Source of the DNA: Azonexus sp.
GTDB taxonomy: Bacteria; Pseudomonadota; Gammaproteobacteria; Burkholderiales; Rhodocyclaceae
Direction of reading: 5' to 3'
NCBI GenBank assembly: GCA_031274715.1
Contig: JAISPT010000056.1
Location: 1 to 63,199, forward strand
Length of the DNA stretch: 63,199 nucleotides
The notes beneath the pieces were generated by a model. It did not search any database. It was not told the origin of the DNA and saw only the letters and a program-made list of their open reading frames with translations. Numbering within the stretch: the stretch's first letter is position 1; every line of letters starts with the position of its first letter. Below, piece by piece: positions 18,739-27,046 of the stretch. Both the position numbers and the translations under genes were made by a program.

Positions 18739-18751
18739 CTTTTAGTAAAAG
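18739..18751. promoter_or_regulatory. Short palindrome in the lysR-aceB intergenic region
   Basis: CTTTTAGTAAAAG (6-bp arms around G) lies 10 bp upstream of the lysR start and about 90 bp upstream of aceB. It fits an autoregulatory LysR site, but its short AT-rich arms could occur by chance. Confidence 0.3.
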
Positions 18752-18841
18752 AATTTACGCCACAATCGCCACTTATCTTATCCGGCCAGTAACAATAAAC
18801 TCCGAAGTCACATTCTTCAACTTCAACGACCAGGAAACCTT

Positions 18842-20440
18842 ATGAGCCTCAACCTGCCCACTGGTGTGCAAATCACCGCACCGATCAAGTCCGAATGGGA
18901 ATTCATCCTGAGCAGCGAAGCGCTGGCTTTCGTCGCCAAGCTGCACCGTGCTTTCGAAGCCCGCCGCCAGGAGTTGCTCAAAGCCCGCGTCGCGCGCCAG
19001 GCGCGCATCGATGCCGGCGAAATGCCGGACTTCCTGCCGGAAACCGCGCCCATCCGCAATGGCGACTGGCAGGTTGCGCCGGTGCCGGCCGCCCTGCATT
19101 GCCGCCGCGTCGAAATCACCGGCCCGGTCGAGGCCAAGATGATTATCAACGCCTTCAATTCCGGCGCCGATTCCTACATGACCGATTTCGAGGATTCCAA
19201 CAGCCCGAACTGGGAAAACCAGATCCAGGGCCAAGTAAATCTTTACCAGGCTATCCGCCGCCAACTGTCGTTCAAGAATGAAGCCGGCAAGGAGTACAAG
19301 CTCAACGACAAAATCGCCACGCTGCAGATCCGTCCGCGCGGTTGGCACCTCGACGAGAAACACGTCCTGGTCGACGGCCAGCGCGTCTCCGGCGGCATCT
19401 TCGACTTCGGCTTGGTCTTCTTCCACAACGCCAAGGAACAGATCGCCCGCGGCGCCGGCCCGTTTTACTATCTGCCGAAGATGGAAAGCCACCTGGAAGC
19501 CCGCCTGTGGAACGACATCTTCGTCATGGCCCAGCAGCATGTCGGCCTGCCACAAGGGACGATCAAGGCCACGGTGCTGGTCGAAACCATTCTCGCCACC
19601 TTCGAGATGGAAGAAATTCTCTATGAATTGCGCGAGCACTCCGCCGGGCTGAACGCCGGGCGCTGGGATTACATCTTCTCCTGCATCAAGAAATTCAAGA
19701 AAAACAAGGACTTCTGCCTCGCCCAGCGCGGCGCCATCACGATGGAAGTGCCCTTCATGCGTAGCTACGCGCTGGCCCTGGTGCAGGCTTGCCACAAGCG
19801 CGGCGCGCCGGCGATGGGCGGCATGTCGGCGCTGATTCCGATCAAGAACGATCCGGTGGCCAATGAAAAGGCGTTGGCCGGTATCCGCCACGACAAGACA
19901 CGCGACGCCAACGACGGCTTCGACGGTGGCTGGGTCGCCCACCCGGGCCTGGTGCCAATCGCCATGGAAGAGTTCGTCAAGGTACTTGGCAACCAGCCGA
20001 ACCAGTTCGGCAAGCAGGTCGAAGGCACCTTTGGCCCGGCCCAGTGGCTCGACTTCCGCCCGACCGCGCCGATCACCGAGGCTGGCCTGCGCAACAACAT
20101 CAACGTCGGCATCCACTACCTCGGCAGTTGGCTGGCCGGCAACGGCTGCGTGCCCATCCATAACCTGATGGAAGACGCTGCCACCGCCGAAATCTCCCGT
20201 TCGCAAGTGTGGCAGTGGGTGGTGTCGCCGAAGGGCATCCTCGACGACGGCCGCAAGGTCACGGTCGACATGGTGCGCCCGATGATCGCCGAGGAACTGG
20301 CCAAGGTGAAGACCACCGTCACTGCTCAGGGCGAAGCCACCACGACCTACGACCAGGCCGCCGAAATCTTCGACCGCATGAGCCTGACCCCGGACTACCC
20401 CGAGTTCCTGACGCTGCCGCTGTACGAAGCGATGGCGTAA
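18842..20440 (+). CDS. aceB: Malate synthase A
   Basis: The 532-residue enzyme condenses glyoxylate with acetyl-CoA to malate. Conserved blocks include NAFNSGADSYMTDFEDSNSP, LQIRPRGWHLDEKH, FYYLPKMESHLEARLWNDIF, VETILATFEMEEIL and GRWDYIFS. The length matches the short AceB type rather than the longer GlcB. It has its own terminator (20480-20504). With aceA it completes the shunt, needed for growth on acetate or fatty acids. Confidence 0.98.
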   Translation: MSLNLPTGVQITAPIKSEWEFILSSEALAFVAKLHRAFEARRQELLKARVARQARIDAGEMPDFLPETAPIRNGDWQVAPVPAALHCRRVEITGPVEAKMIINAFNSGADSYMTDFEDSNSPNWENQIQGQVNLYQAIRRQLSFKNEAGKEYKLNDKIATLQIRPRGWHLDEKHVLVDGQRVSGGIFDFGLVFFHNAKEQIARGAGPFYYLPKMESHLEARLWNDIFVMAQQHVGLPQGTIKATVLVETILATFEMEEILYELREHSAGLNAGRWDYIFSCIKKFKKNKDFCLAQRGAITMEVPFMRSYALALVQACHKRGAPAMGGMSALIPIKNDPVANEKALAGIRHDKTRDANDGFDGGWVAHPGLVPIAMEEFVKVLGNQPNQFGKQVEGTFGPAQWLDFRPTAPITEAGLRNNINVGIHYLGSWLAGNGCVPIHNLMEDAATAEISRSQVWQWVVSPKGILDDGRKVTVDMVRPMIAEELAKVKTTVTAQGEATTTYDQAAEIFDRMSLTPDYPEFLTLPLYEAMA

Positions 20441-20479
20441 AAAAGGCGCGGCAAACGCCCAATTCCGCAGAGAGCCGAG

Positions 20480-20504
20480 CGCCGGGGTAACCCGGCGTTT
20501 TTTT
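20480..20504 (+). terminator. Rho-independent terminator after aceB
   Basis: A 7-bp GC stem (20480-20486 with 20491-20497) with loop GTAA is followed by a run of seven T, 40 bp after aceB. Confidence 0.9.
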
Positions 20505-20592
20505 GCGCTGAACCCGGCCTGCCGCCCATAACCGAAATCACTTCGGATGGCCTCTTACCCAAGCAACCGCATCGTTGTACCCATGACAAACC

Positions 20593-20606
20593 TTGATCTT
20601 TGTCAA
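20593..20606. promoter_or_regulatory. FNR/DNR-like box upstream of the haem-sensor cyclase
   Basis: TTGATCTTTGTCAA matches TTGAT-N4-ATCAA with one mismatch. It is nested in a 7-bp inverted repeat, TGACAAA (20584-20590) with TTTGTCA (20599-20605). It lies about 90 bp upstream of the gene start. Confidence 0.45.
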
Positions 20607-20639
20607 CAAATTGTGCTTTTTGCCACAAAGTCGACAATT

Positions 20640-20653
20640 TTGATGTTTTTCAA
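20640..20653. promoter_or_regulatory. Second FNR/DNR-like box upstream of the haem-sensor cyclase
   Basis: TTGATGTTTTTCAA also matches TTGAT-N4-ATCAA with one mismatch. Its centre is 47 bp from the first box, and it precedes a possible -10 element CATAAT (20668-20673). Confidence 0.4.
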
Positions 20654-20694
20654 CAACACCCTTCGGTCATAATTACCTCTTTCGTATTAGTGCG

Positions 20695-22569
20695 TTGGAA
20701 AGTGCCGCTTTGACCCTGAATGCCAAGGTAACCCTCTTCTTCGTCGGCATCGCCGCGGGTTTGCTGGCGGTCCTGGTCGCGATCAGCCTGTATGCCTTCC
20801 GCAGTTTTTCGATCGCCTCGGCGACGGAGCATATCCAGACCGCCGCCGAGATCGTCCGGGCGAACCTCACCGAATCGATGGTCAACGGCGTCATCGATAA
20901 GCGCGAAGGTTTCCTGCGGCAATTGGTCAAAGTCCAGGGCTTGAAGTCGGCACAGGTCATCCGCTCGCCGGAGGTCGAGCGGCAATTCGGCAAGGGCCTG
21001 CGTATCGAGACGGTCGCCGACGAACTGGAGCGCAGTGTGCTGCGCGAAGGCAAGCCGCGCTTCGAGCTGACCAACGGCAACGAGACAGTCTTCCGCGGCA
21101 TCATCCCCTACATCGCCAGGGCCGGCGGTACCCCCAACTGCCTGCAGTGCCACCACGTCGAGGAAGGTACCGTCCTCGGTGCCGTCAGCATGAGCATGTC
21201 GATCGAGTCGCTGAAGCACAAGGCGCTAGTCACCGTGGCCGGTATCAGCAGCGCGGTGGCTTTCTTCGTGCTACTGCTGCTCCTGCTGTTGCGCCGTCTA
21301 CTGCGCCCCATCTCGGACACCGCCAACGCTGTCGAGGAAGCGGTCCAGCGGGCGCTACGCGGCGATTTCAAGGCGCACGTCGAGCAGCAGACCAACGACG
21401 AGATCGGCCAGATCGCCACCGACATGAACCGCCTGCTGACCTTCCTCGACGAAGGTCTCAACCGCATCGGCCACAATGTCGCCCGCCTCACCAAACGCAC
21501 GCCGACACCTGGCGAGAATCTGCTGACGGCGACCATCGACATGGTCGAAAGCCTGACCGGCGCGGCGCACTTCAAGCGGGCGATCGAGGGCGACGAGTCC
21601 CAGTCGGAAATCTACCAACGCCTGGCGCGCACGCTGAAAACTGAGTTTCACCAGGAAGAATTTTCGCTGTATGCAGTGTCCAGCGACAAAAAACACATGC
21701 AGGTCATCATGGTCGACGGCGCCGCCGCCGATACCTGTCGCTGGTGTGACCCGCAGATCATGGTGCGGCCGGAAGCCTGCCGCGCGCATCGCACCGGCCA
21801 CCTGGTCGACGGCGTCGGCGACCCGGCCATCTGCACCGCCTTCCGCCCGCCGGCCGAAGTCGGCGAACGCCGCCACATCTGCTTCCCGATCATGCAGTCC
21901 GGCTCGGTCGGCAGCGTCGTGCAGATTCTGAGCCAGCCCGAGGCAGCCAGCGACCTGCGCAAGGCCATTCCCTTCATCAATGTCTACCTGCGCGAAACGG
22001 CGCCGGTGCTGGAAACCAAGCGGCTGATGGAGAGCCTGCGTGACTCGACGCTGCGCGACCCGATGACTGGGCTGAACAACCGCCGCTTCCTTGAGGAATA
22101 CGCCGAAATCCTGGTCGCCAACGTGCAACGTAAGCACACCCAAGCCGCGATCCTGATGCTCGACCTCGACTACTTCAAGATGGTCAACGACACCTACGGT
22201 CACGACGCCGGCGACGCGGTACTGAAAGCCCTGGCAACGGTGCTCAAGCAGTCGGTACGGGCGGTCGATCTGGTGATTCGCTACGGCGGCGAGGAATTCG
22301 TGATCATCCTGCTCGATACCGTCGGCGTAGCAGCCGAGCTGGTGGCCGAGAATATCCGCGCCAGGGTTGAGGAACTGCAGGTGTCGATCGCCGGCGTCGT
22401 ACTGAAGAAGACCATTTCCATCGGCATCGCCGACTTCCCGAATGACAGCAAAACCTTTTGGCAGGCGGTCAAATTCGCCGACGTCGCGCTCTACCAGGCC
22501 AAAGAGCAAGGCCGCAACCGCGTGATCCGGTTCACCCCGAGCATGTGGTCGGACGACAAGGAATATTGA
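20695..22569 (+). CDS. Sensor diguanylate cyclase with c-type haem (CXXCH) periplasmic domain
   Basis: The 624-residue protein has a first membrane helix (about 11-35) and a periplasmic Tll0287/DUF3365-like domain. That domain contains CLQCH (Cys149, Cys152, His153), a c-type haem attachment motif. A second helix (about 180-200) and HAMP (about 200-255) follow. A cytosolic GAF-like region (about 300-445) is rich in Cys, starting with CRWC at 348-351. The GGEEF cyclase domain is at the end, with I-site RAVD five residues upstream. No EAL domain is present. It probably makes c-di-GMP in response to redox state, NO, CO or O2. The start is TTG at 20695, or a TTG at 20710; no clear ribosome-binding site. 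Confidence 0.88.
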   Translation: MESAALTLNAKVTLFFVGIAAGLLAVLVAISLYAFRSFSIASATEHIQTAAEIVRANLTESMVNGVIDKREGFLRQLVKVQGLKSAQVIRSPEVERQFGKGLRIETVADELERSVLREGKPRFELTNGNETVFRGIIPYIARAGGTPNCLQCHHVEEGTVLGAVSMSMSIESLKHKALVTVAGISSAVAFFVLLLLLLLRRLLRPISDTANAVEEAVQRALRGDFKAHVEQQTNDEIGQIATDMNRLLTFLDEGLNRIGHNVARLTKRTPTPGENLLTATIDMVESLTGAAHFKRAIEGDESQSEIYQRLARTLKTEFHQEEFSLYAVSSDKKHMQVIMVDGAAADTCRWCDPQIMVRPEACRAHRTGHLVDGVGDPAICTAFRPPAEVGERRHICFPIMQSGSVGSVVQILSQPEAASDLRKAIPFINVYLRETAPVLETKRLMESLRDSTLRDPMTGLNNRRFLEEYAEILVANVQRKHTQAAILMLDLDYFKMVNDTYGHDAGDAVLKALATVLKQSVRAVDLVIRYGGEEFVIILLDTVGVAAELVAENIRARVEELQVSIAGVVLKKTISIGIADFPNDSKTFWQAVKFADVALYQAKEQGRNRVIRFTPSMWSDDKEY

Positions 22570-22611
22570 GCCAAGCGGCTACTATCTTGTACAAAAAGTA
22601 TCGTATCCATC

Positions 22612-22636
22612 GCCTTTGATGCAGATTATCAAAGGC
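22612..22636. promoter_or_regulatory. Inverted repeat upstream of lrgA
   Basis: GCCTTTGAT (22612-22620) and ATCAAAGGC (22628-22636) are perfect 9-bp arms with a 7-base loop, ending 46 bp before the lrgA start. There is no T-run, so an operator is more likely than a terminator. Confidence 0.4.
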
Positions 22637-22682
22637 CAACGCATCTAACATACTGGCCACCTCTTTGCTCCGAAGGTCGCCC

Positions 22683-23039
22683 GTGATATCCGCCCTCTCC
22701 CTGCTGCTGTTCTTTCAACTGGCCGGCGAAATGCTGGCCCGCTATTTTTCGCTGCCGGTCCCCGGGCCGGTGATCGGCATGCTGCTGCTATTCGTCGCGC
22801 TGGTGCTGCGCGGCGGCCCCGGCGACGACCTGCGCCACACCGGTCAAACCCTGCTGCAGCACCTCTCCCTGCTGTTCATCCCGGCCGGCGTCGGCATCAT
22901 GATGCATCTGCACCGGGTCGCCGACGAATGGCTGGCACTGCTGCTATCGCTATTGATCAGCACCGTCGTCACCCTGGCAGTGACCGCCCTGGCGATGCGC
23001 TGCTGCCAGCGCCCGGCAACGCCGGAGGACGGGGCATGA
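22683..23039 (+). CDS. lrgA: CidA/LrgA-family membrane protein
   Basis: The 118-residue protein has about four membrane helices and the family pattern LLLFFQLAGEMLARYFSLPVPGPVIGMLLLF, then LLFIPAGVGIMMHL. These holin-like proteins pair with LrgB and act in murein hydrolase control and pyruvate or glycolate export, depending on the organism. A GTG start at 22683 follows GAAGG at a good distance; the frame extends to 22665. The stop overlaps the lrgB start (ATGA). Confidence 0.9.
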   Translation: MISALSLLLFFQLAGEMLARYFSLPVPGPVIGMLLLFVALVLRGGPGDDLRHTGQTLLQHLSLLFIPAGVGIMMHLHRVADEWLALLLSLLISTVVTLAVTALAMRCCQRPATPEDGA

Positions 23040-23770
23040 CGCCGCCGCTCAACGAACTGTGGGCCTATCTCGCCGCCTCGCCGCTGCTCGGCCTGACCCT
23101 GACCCTGCTCGCCTACCAGGGCGCCCTCTGGCTGTACCAGCGCACCGGCGCCAATCCGCTGGCCAACCCCGTGTTGCTGGCGGTCGGCCTGCTGGTACTG
23201 TTTCTGTCACTGACCTCGACCCGCTACGAAACCTATTTCGCCGGCGCCCAGTTCATACATTTCCTGCTCGGCCCGGCCACCGTCGCCCTGGCCATTCCAC
23301 TGTATATGCAGATGCGCCGCATCCGCGCCATGCTGCTGCCGGTCGCCGCCGGCCTACTCGCCGGCAGCCTTACCGCCATTCTCTCAGCAGTGCTGATCGG
23401 CCGCCTGTTCGGCGCCAGCCCATCGACACAACTGTCACTGGCGCCAAAATCGGTGACCACACCGATCGCCATGGGCATCGCTGAGCACATCGGCGGCATT
23501 CCGTCGCTGACCGCCGTGCTGGTCATCTTCACTGGCATCATCGGCGCGGTCGGCACGCGCTATGTGTTCGATGCCATGCGTTTGCGCGACCCAGCCATTC
23601 GCGGCTTCGCCATCGGCCTCGCCGCGCATGGCATCGGTACCGCCCGCGCCTTCCAGGTCAACGAACAGAGCGGCGCCTTCGCGGCGCTGGCGATGGGCCT
23701 GAACGGCGTACTAACGGCTTTTCTGGTACCGCTGCTGGCAACCTGGCTCACGCCCACCGCAGCCGGATAA
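23036..23770 (+). CDS. lrgB: LrgB/CidB-family membrane protein
   Basis: The 244-residue protein has multiple membrane helices and the LrgB hallmarks GPATVALAIPLYMQ, LAPKSVTTPIAMGIAEHIGG and AAHGIGTARAF. It is translationally coupled to lrgA (ATGA) and the two probably act together. Its upstream neighbour is the haem-sensor cyclase on the same strand, 113 bp before lrgA. Confidence 0.93.
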   Translation: MTPPLNELWAYLAASPLLGLTLTLLAYQGALWLYQRTGANPLANPVLLAVGLLVLFLSLTSTRYETYFAGAQFIHFLLGPATVALAIPLYMQMRRIRAMLLPVAAGLLAGSLTAILSAVLIGRLFGASPSTQLSLAPKSVTTPIAMGIAEHIGGIPSLTAVLVIFTGIIGAVGTRYVFDAMRLRDPAIRGFAIGLAAHGIGTARAFQVNEQSGAFAALAMGLNGVLTAFLVPLLATWLTPTAAG

Positions 23771-23801
23771 ACAAGGGCGCCGCAGCCGGCAGTTGGCCAG
23801 T

Positions 23802-24137
23802 TCAGATCGGAATGATGTCGCCGTCCGGGTTGTCGTCGAAATAGCCGGCGTAGTGGATCTGGCCGCGCACTTCCTTGCGCCGCTGCAGCTTTTCCTGGAC
23901 CCGCGGCGGCAGGTCGGTGAATAGAATGATGCCTTTGGCGATCAGCAGCTCGATGATGTCCTCGATGGCACGCACGAAATCGCGGTCGAGTTCGGTCAGC
24001 TCGTTCTGCCGCCAGCGCTCGTGGATGAACTGCAGGACTTCCGGATTGTCGGCCGGCAGGGCTTCCACGGCATGATCCTGCGGCGCTTGGTGCAACTCGC
24101 AGACTTTCCCGTTGCTGTCTCGTGCGACGTAAAGCAT
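23802..24137 (-). CDS. Conserved hypothetical protein (often misannotated as tryptophan synthase beta-like)
   Basis: The 111-residue protein starts MLYVARDSNGKVCELHQAP. It continues with an acidic helical middle (NPEVLQFIHERWRQNELTELDRDFVRAIEDIIELLIAKGIILFTDLPPRVQEKLQRRKEVR is the conserved region, cited here as positions 38-97). I recall short proteins of this pattern being labelled tryptophan synthase beta-like in pseudomonads, but no PLP motif is present, so no enzymatic role is claimed. The ATG at 24137 follows GAGGAG; an upstream TTG/ATG extension is less likely. Transcribed alone, convergent with lrgB. Confidence 0.8.
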   Translation of the reverse strand: MLYVARDSNGKVCELHQAPQDHAVEALPADNPEVLQFIHERWRQNELTELDRDFVRAIEDIIELLIAKGIILFTDLPPRVQEKLQRRKEVRGQIHYAGYFDDNPDGDIIPI

Positions 24138-24245
24138 GCTCGCTCCTCTAAATCGATGCTGAACCAAGTCTGCATCAGGCCGCTATCGTTTGCAATCGGC
24201 ACCCGGCAGGCCTTGAGTCATCCCAAGCCAAGGCTTGCGCCGTGG

Positions 24246-25265
24246 TCAGCGCCCGCCCTGCCCCTTGCCAGCCGCAGCCTTGGCCTTGGTGCCCGGAACC
24301 ACCTTGCGGTTGGCCGGCGCAGGCACTAGGCGTATTGACTGCGCCTGTCCCGGCTGGCGGCTGGCGGTAATCTCCAGCGTCGTTGCGTGCGCTGTCGGGG
24401 CCTGCTGATCGAGCCGGGCACGGATGATGCGCGCCCGCTCGGCGGCGATGCGCCGGTCGATGGCGACCGTCGTCATGCGGCGCTCCTGTAGCGTCCCGCG
24501 CATGGCCAGCAGTGCCTGCAATTCTTCCGACATGGCCAGCGAGCCAGTCGGCGTGCCCCATTTCTCGCGCGGCTCGTTGAGTGCCGCCTTGAATTGCTCC
24601 GGCTCGGCCAGTATCCGGGCGATCGCCAGGTTGTTGTTGCGCATCGCCCATTCCAGCGCACCGTCGCCCCAGTCGTTCCTCGGCGTACGGTCGGCGCCCA
24701 GATCGATCAGTTTCTGCGCCAGCGCCTGGCGCCCTTCATAGACGGCCAGCATCAGCACGCTCGAACCGTTGGTGCTCAGGGCGTTGATATTGGCGCCCTC
24801 GGCGATCAGGTAATCGACGACCGGCGTCTGGCCGGCCAACACCGCGTAGTGCAGCGGCGACCACTGGCGGGCCGGGACATTGATGCGGGCACCGCGCTCG
24901 ACCAGCCAGCGCGCCGCCTCCAGATTACCGCGCCAGGCGGCCAGGGTCAGCGCCGTTTCGCCGTTGGCATTGGCTTGGTTGATGTCGGCGCCGCGCGAGA
25001 TGAACAAGCGCATCAGCTCGATCTTGCCTTCCCAGGCGCCGATCATCAGCCCGGAACCGATCCGGCTGCCGAGAAAATCCGGGGGCAGGCCGGCATCGAG
25101 CCAAGCTGCGGCGCGTTCCAGATCGCCCCGTTCCATCGCATTGGCGAAGGCCGCCGGGTCCGGCAATTTCGCCTCAGCGAAAACCGCCGGCGGCGCAAGC
25201 AGCGCCAGCGCGATTATCATGGATGCCAGCCGACCGCCGGCCATTCTCCTTTTCTCTGCTTTCAT
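24246..25265 (-). CDS. Exported ankyrin-repeat protein
   Basis: The 339-residue protein has a signal peptide (MIIALALLAPPAVFAEA within residues 16-32) followed by about five to six ankyrin repeats (about 40-215). Repeat hallmarks include GETALTLAAWRGNLEAARWLVERGA and WSPLHYAVLAGQTPVVDYLIAEGANIN. The C-terminal 120 residues are basic and low-complexity (ending AKAAAGKGQGGR). Ankyrin repeats mediate protein contacts, and export suggests a periplasmic partner. The ATG at 25265 is chosen; the frame runs further upstream but there it only shadows the divergent TonB-like gene. Confidence 0.82.
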   Translation of the reverse strand: MKAEKRRMAGGRLASMIIALALLAPPAVFAEAKLPDPAAFANAMERGDLERAAAWLDAGLPPDFLGSRIGSGLMIGAWEGKIELMRLFISRGADINQANANGETALTLAAWRGNLEAARWLVERGARINVPARQWSPLHYAVLAGQTPVVDYLIAEGANINALSTNGSSVLMLAVYEGRQALAQKLIDLGADRTPRNDWGDGALEWAMRNNNLAIARILAEPEQFKAALNEPREKWGTPTGSLAMSEELQALLAMRGTLQERRMTTVAIDRRIAAERARIIRARLDQQAPTAHATTLEITASRQPGQAQSIRLVPAPANRKVVPGTKAKAAAGKGQGGR

Positions 25266-25301
25266 CGATTGTCCATCCAGCAAACCAGCGCCCATTTTCT
25301 C

Positions 25302-25829
25302 ATGATCCCGACCGATTACCGGCTGGCGCCGGCGCTGTTGCTCTCCCTGCTGGTCCATCTGCTGTCTTTTCTGCCTGGCCTGCTGCCGCCGCAGAGCCGC
25401 AGGCCGCCAGCGCCGCCGCCGCTGCTCGCGCAACTGCAAGCGCCGCCGTCGGCGCCCGAGGTCGTGCCGCTGGAGCTGCCCGAACCGCCGCCCGCCGCGA
25501 CCCCGCCGCCAGCCAAGCCACGACCGCCAAAGCCCGCGCCGTCCCCGGCCGCCCCTGACTGGCAACGGGAAATCCGCCGCCAGTTCGGCGAACAGCAGCA
25601 ACGCGGCGAGTTCTATCCCGCCGAGGCCATCGCCCGTGGCTTGCAGGGCGAAGTCTTGGTCTTGCTACTGCTGGCGCCCGACGGCAGCGTTACGGCAGCA
25701 CGGGTCGAACAGGGCAGCGGCCATCGCTTGCTCGACGACGCGGCCCTGCGGGCGGTCCGGGCGCTACGCTCGCTGCCCGCCGACGCCCCGCGGGAAACCC
25801 TGATACCGGTCCGCTTCCGCCTCCGTTGA
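25302..25829 (+). CDS. TonB-family energy-transducer-like protein
   Basis: The 175-residue protein has one N-terminal membrane helix (about 8-28), a proline-rich periplasmic linker (about 30-85, with PPPAKPRPPKPAP) and a C-terminal TonB domain. The latter contains GLQGEVLVLLLLAPDGSVTAARVEQGSGHRLLDDAALRAVRAL. TonB spans the periplasm to energise outer-membrane receptors. No exbB/exbD is adjacent. It is divergent from the exported ankyrin gene, with 36 bp between the starts, so the two may share regulation. Confidence 0.87.
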   Translation: MIPTDYRLAPALLLSLLVHLLSFLPGLLPPQSRRPPAPPPLLAQLQAPPSAPEVVPLELPEPPPAATPPPAKPRPPKPAPSPAAPDWQREIRRQFGEQQQRGEFYPAEAIARGLQGEVLVLLLLAPDGSVTAARVEQGSGHRLLDDAALRAVRALRSLPADAPRETLIPVRFRLR

Positions 25830-25846
25830 GGCCGGGTTTGCGGTCG

Positions 25847-27046
25847 TCAGACAGCGCCTGCGGCACGCAGCCCGGCGATGGCTGCCGGGCTGTAGCCGAG
25901 GGCGGCCAGCACTTCGTCGGTGTGCGCCCCCAGTTCCGGTCCGATCCAGCGGGTTTCTCCCGGCGTCGCCGACAGCTTAGGGACGATACCGGGCAGGCGG
26001 AACGCCTTCCCATCCGGCAGCGTCGCCGCCGGGAACATCTGCCGAGCGATAAATTGCGGATCGGCGAACATGTCGGCCACCGAATACACCCGCGACGACG
26101 GCACCTCGGCCGCCGCCAGCGTAGCCAGCACTTCGTCCTCGTCATGTCCAGCACACCAGGCGTCGATAACGGCATAGATTTCGTCGCGCCGCGCATCGCG
26201 CCCGGCGTTGTCAGCCAACGTCGGATCGTCGGCTAGGTCGGCGCGGCCGATGGCCCGCATGAAGCGCTTGAAGATCGCGTCGCCGTTAGCACCGATGGTG
26301 ACATGCTTGCCGTCGCGCGTGGTGTGCGTGTTCGACGGCGTAATGCCGGGCATGATGTTGCCGCTCCTTTCGCGGACAAAACCAAAAACGTCGAACTCCG
26401 GCACCAGCGATTCCATCATCGCGAACACCGCCTCGTACAGCGCGACATCGACCACCTGGCCGGCGCCGCCGTTAACTTCTCGGTGCCGGAGCGCCATCAG
26501 CGCGCCGATGGCACCCCACAGTGCGGCAATCGAATCACCGATGGAAATCCCGGTACGCACCGGTGGCCGGTCGGCGAAACCGGTGACATAGCGCAACCCG
26601 CCCAGCGATTCGCCGACCGCGCCGAAGCCCGGCTGCTCACGATAGGGTCCGCTCTGGCCAAAACCGGAGAGACGGACCATGACTAGGCCGGGATTGTCGG
26701 CTTGCAGGCTCTCCCAGCCGAGGCCCAGCTTTTCGAGTACGCCGGGGCGGAAGTTCTCGACCAGAATGTCGGCGTCGGCGATCAGCCGACGTACGAAGGC
26801 CAAGCCGTCTGGATGTTTCAGGTTGGCCGTCACCGACTTCTTGTTCCGCGCCTGCGCGTACCACCACAGCGACGTGCCCTGATAGAGCTTGCGCCATTTG
26901 CGCAAGGGATCGCCGCCGTCCGGCGCCTCGACCTTGATCACTTCGGCACCGAATTCGGCCATGATCCGGGTGCAGAACGGACCAGCGATCAGCGTGCCGA
27001 GCTCGACCACTTTCAGGCCGGCCAGCGGTTGTTGTGTTTCAGGCAT
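25847..27046 (-). CDS. CaiB/BaiF-family (class III) CoA-transferase
   Basis: The 399-residue protein starts MPETQQPLAGLKVVELGTLIAGPFC and has the family blocks FGAEVIKVEAPDGGDPLRKW, ARNKKSVTANLKHPDG and DVALYEAVFAMMESL (catalytic Asp in VDVALYE). These enzymes move CoA between carboxylic acids; the substrate cannot be read from sequence. The ATG at 27046 follows GGGAG and overlaps the 3' end of murI by 8 bp, so the two genes are co-transcribed although their functions look unrelated. Confidence 0.92.
   Translation of the reverse strand: MPETQQPLAGLKVVELGTLIAGPFCTRIMAEFGAEVIKVEAPDGGDPLRKWRKLYQGTSLWWYAQARNKKSVTANLKHPDGLAFVRRLIADADILVENFRPGVLEKLGLGWESLQADNPGLVMVRLSGFGQSGPYREQPGFGAVGESLGGLRYVTGFADRPPVRTGISIGDSIAALWGAIGALMALRHREVNGGAGQVVDVALYEAVFAMMESLVPEFDVFGFVRERSGNIMPGITPSNTHTTRDGKHVTIGANGDAIFKRFMRAIGRADLADDPTLADNAGRDARRDEIYAVIDAWCAGHDEDEVLATLAAAEVPSSRVYSVADMFADPQFIARQMFPAATLPDGKAFRLPGIVPKLSATPGETRWIGPELGAHTDEVLAALGYSPAAIAGLRAAGAV

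Noticed and set aside
20641..20694. In-frame ATT at 20686 as start of the haem-sensor cyclase
   Set aside because: ATT is very rare as a start, and the TTG at 20695 or 20710 already includes the first membrane helix.
22612..22636. FNR box upstream of lrgA
   Set aside because: The half-sites TTGAT and ATCAA are 7 bp apart instead of 4.
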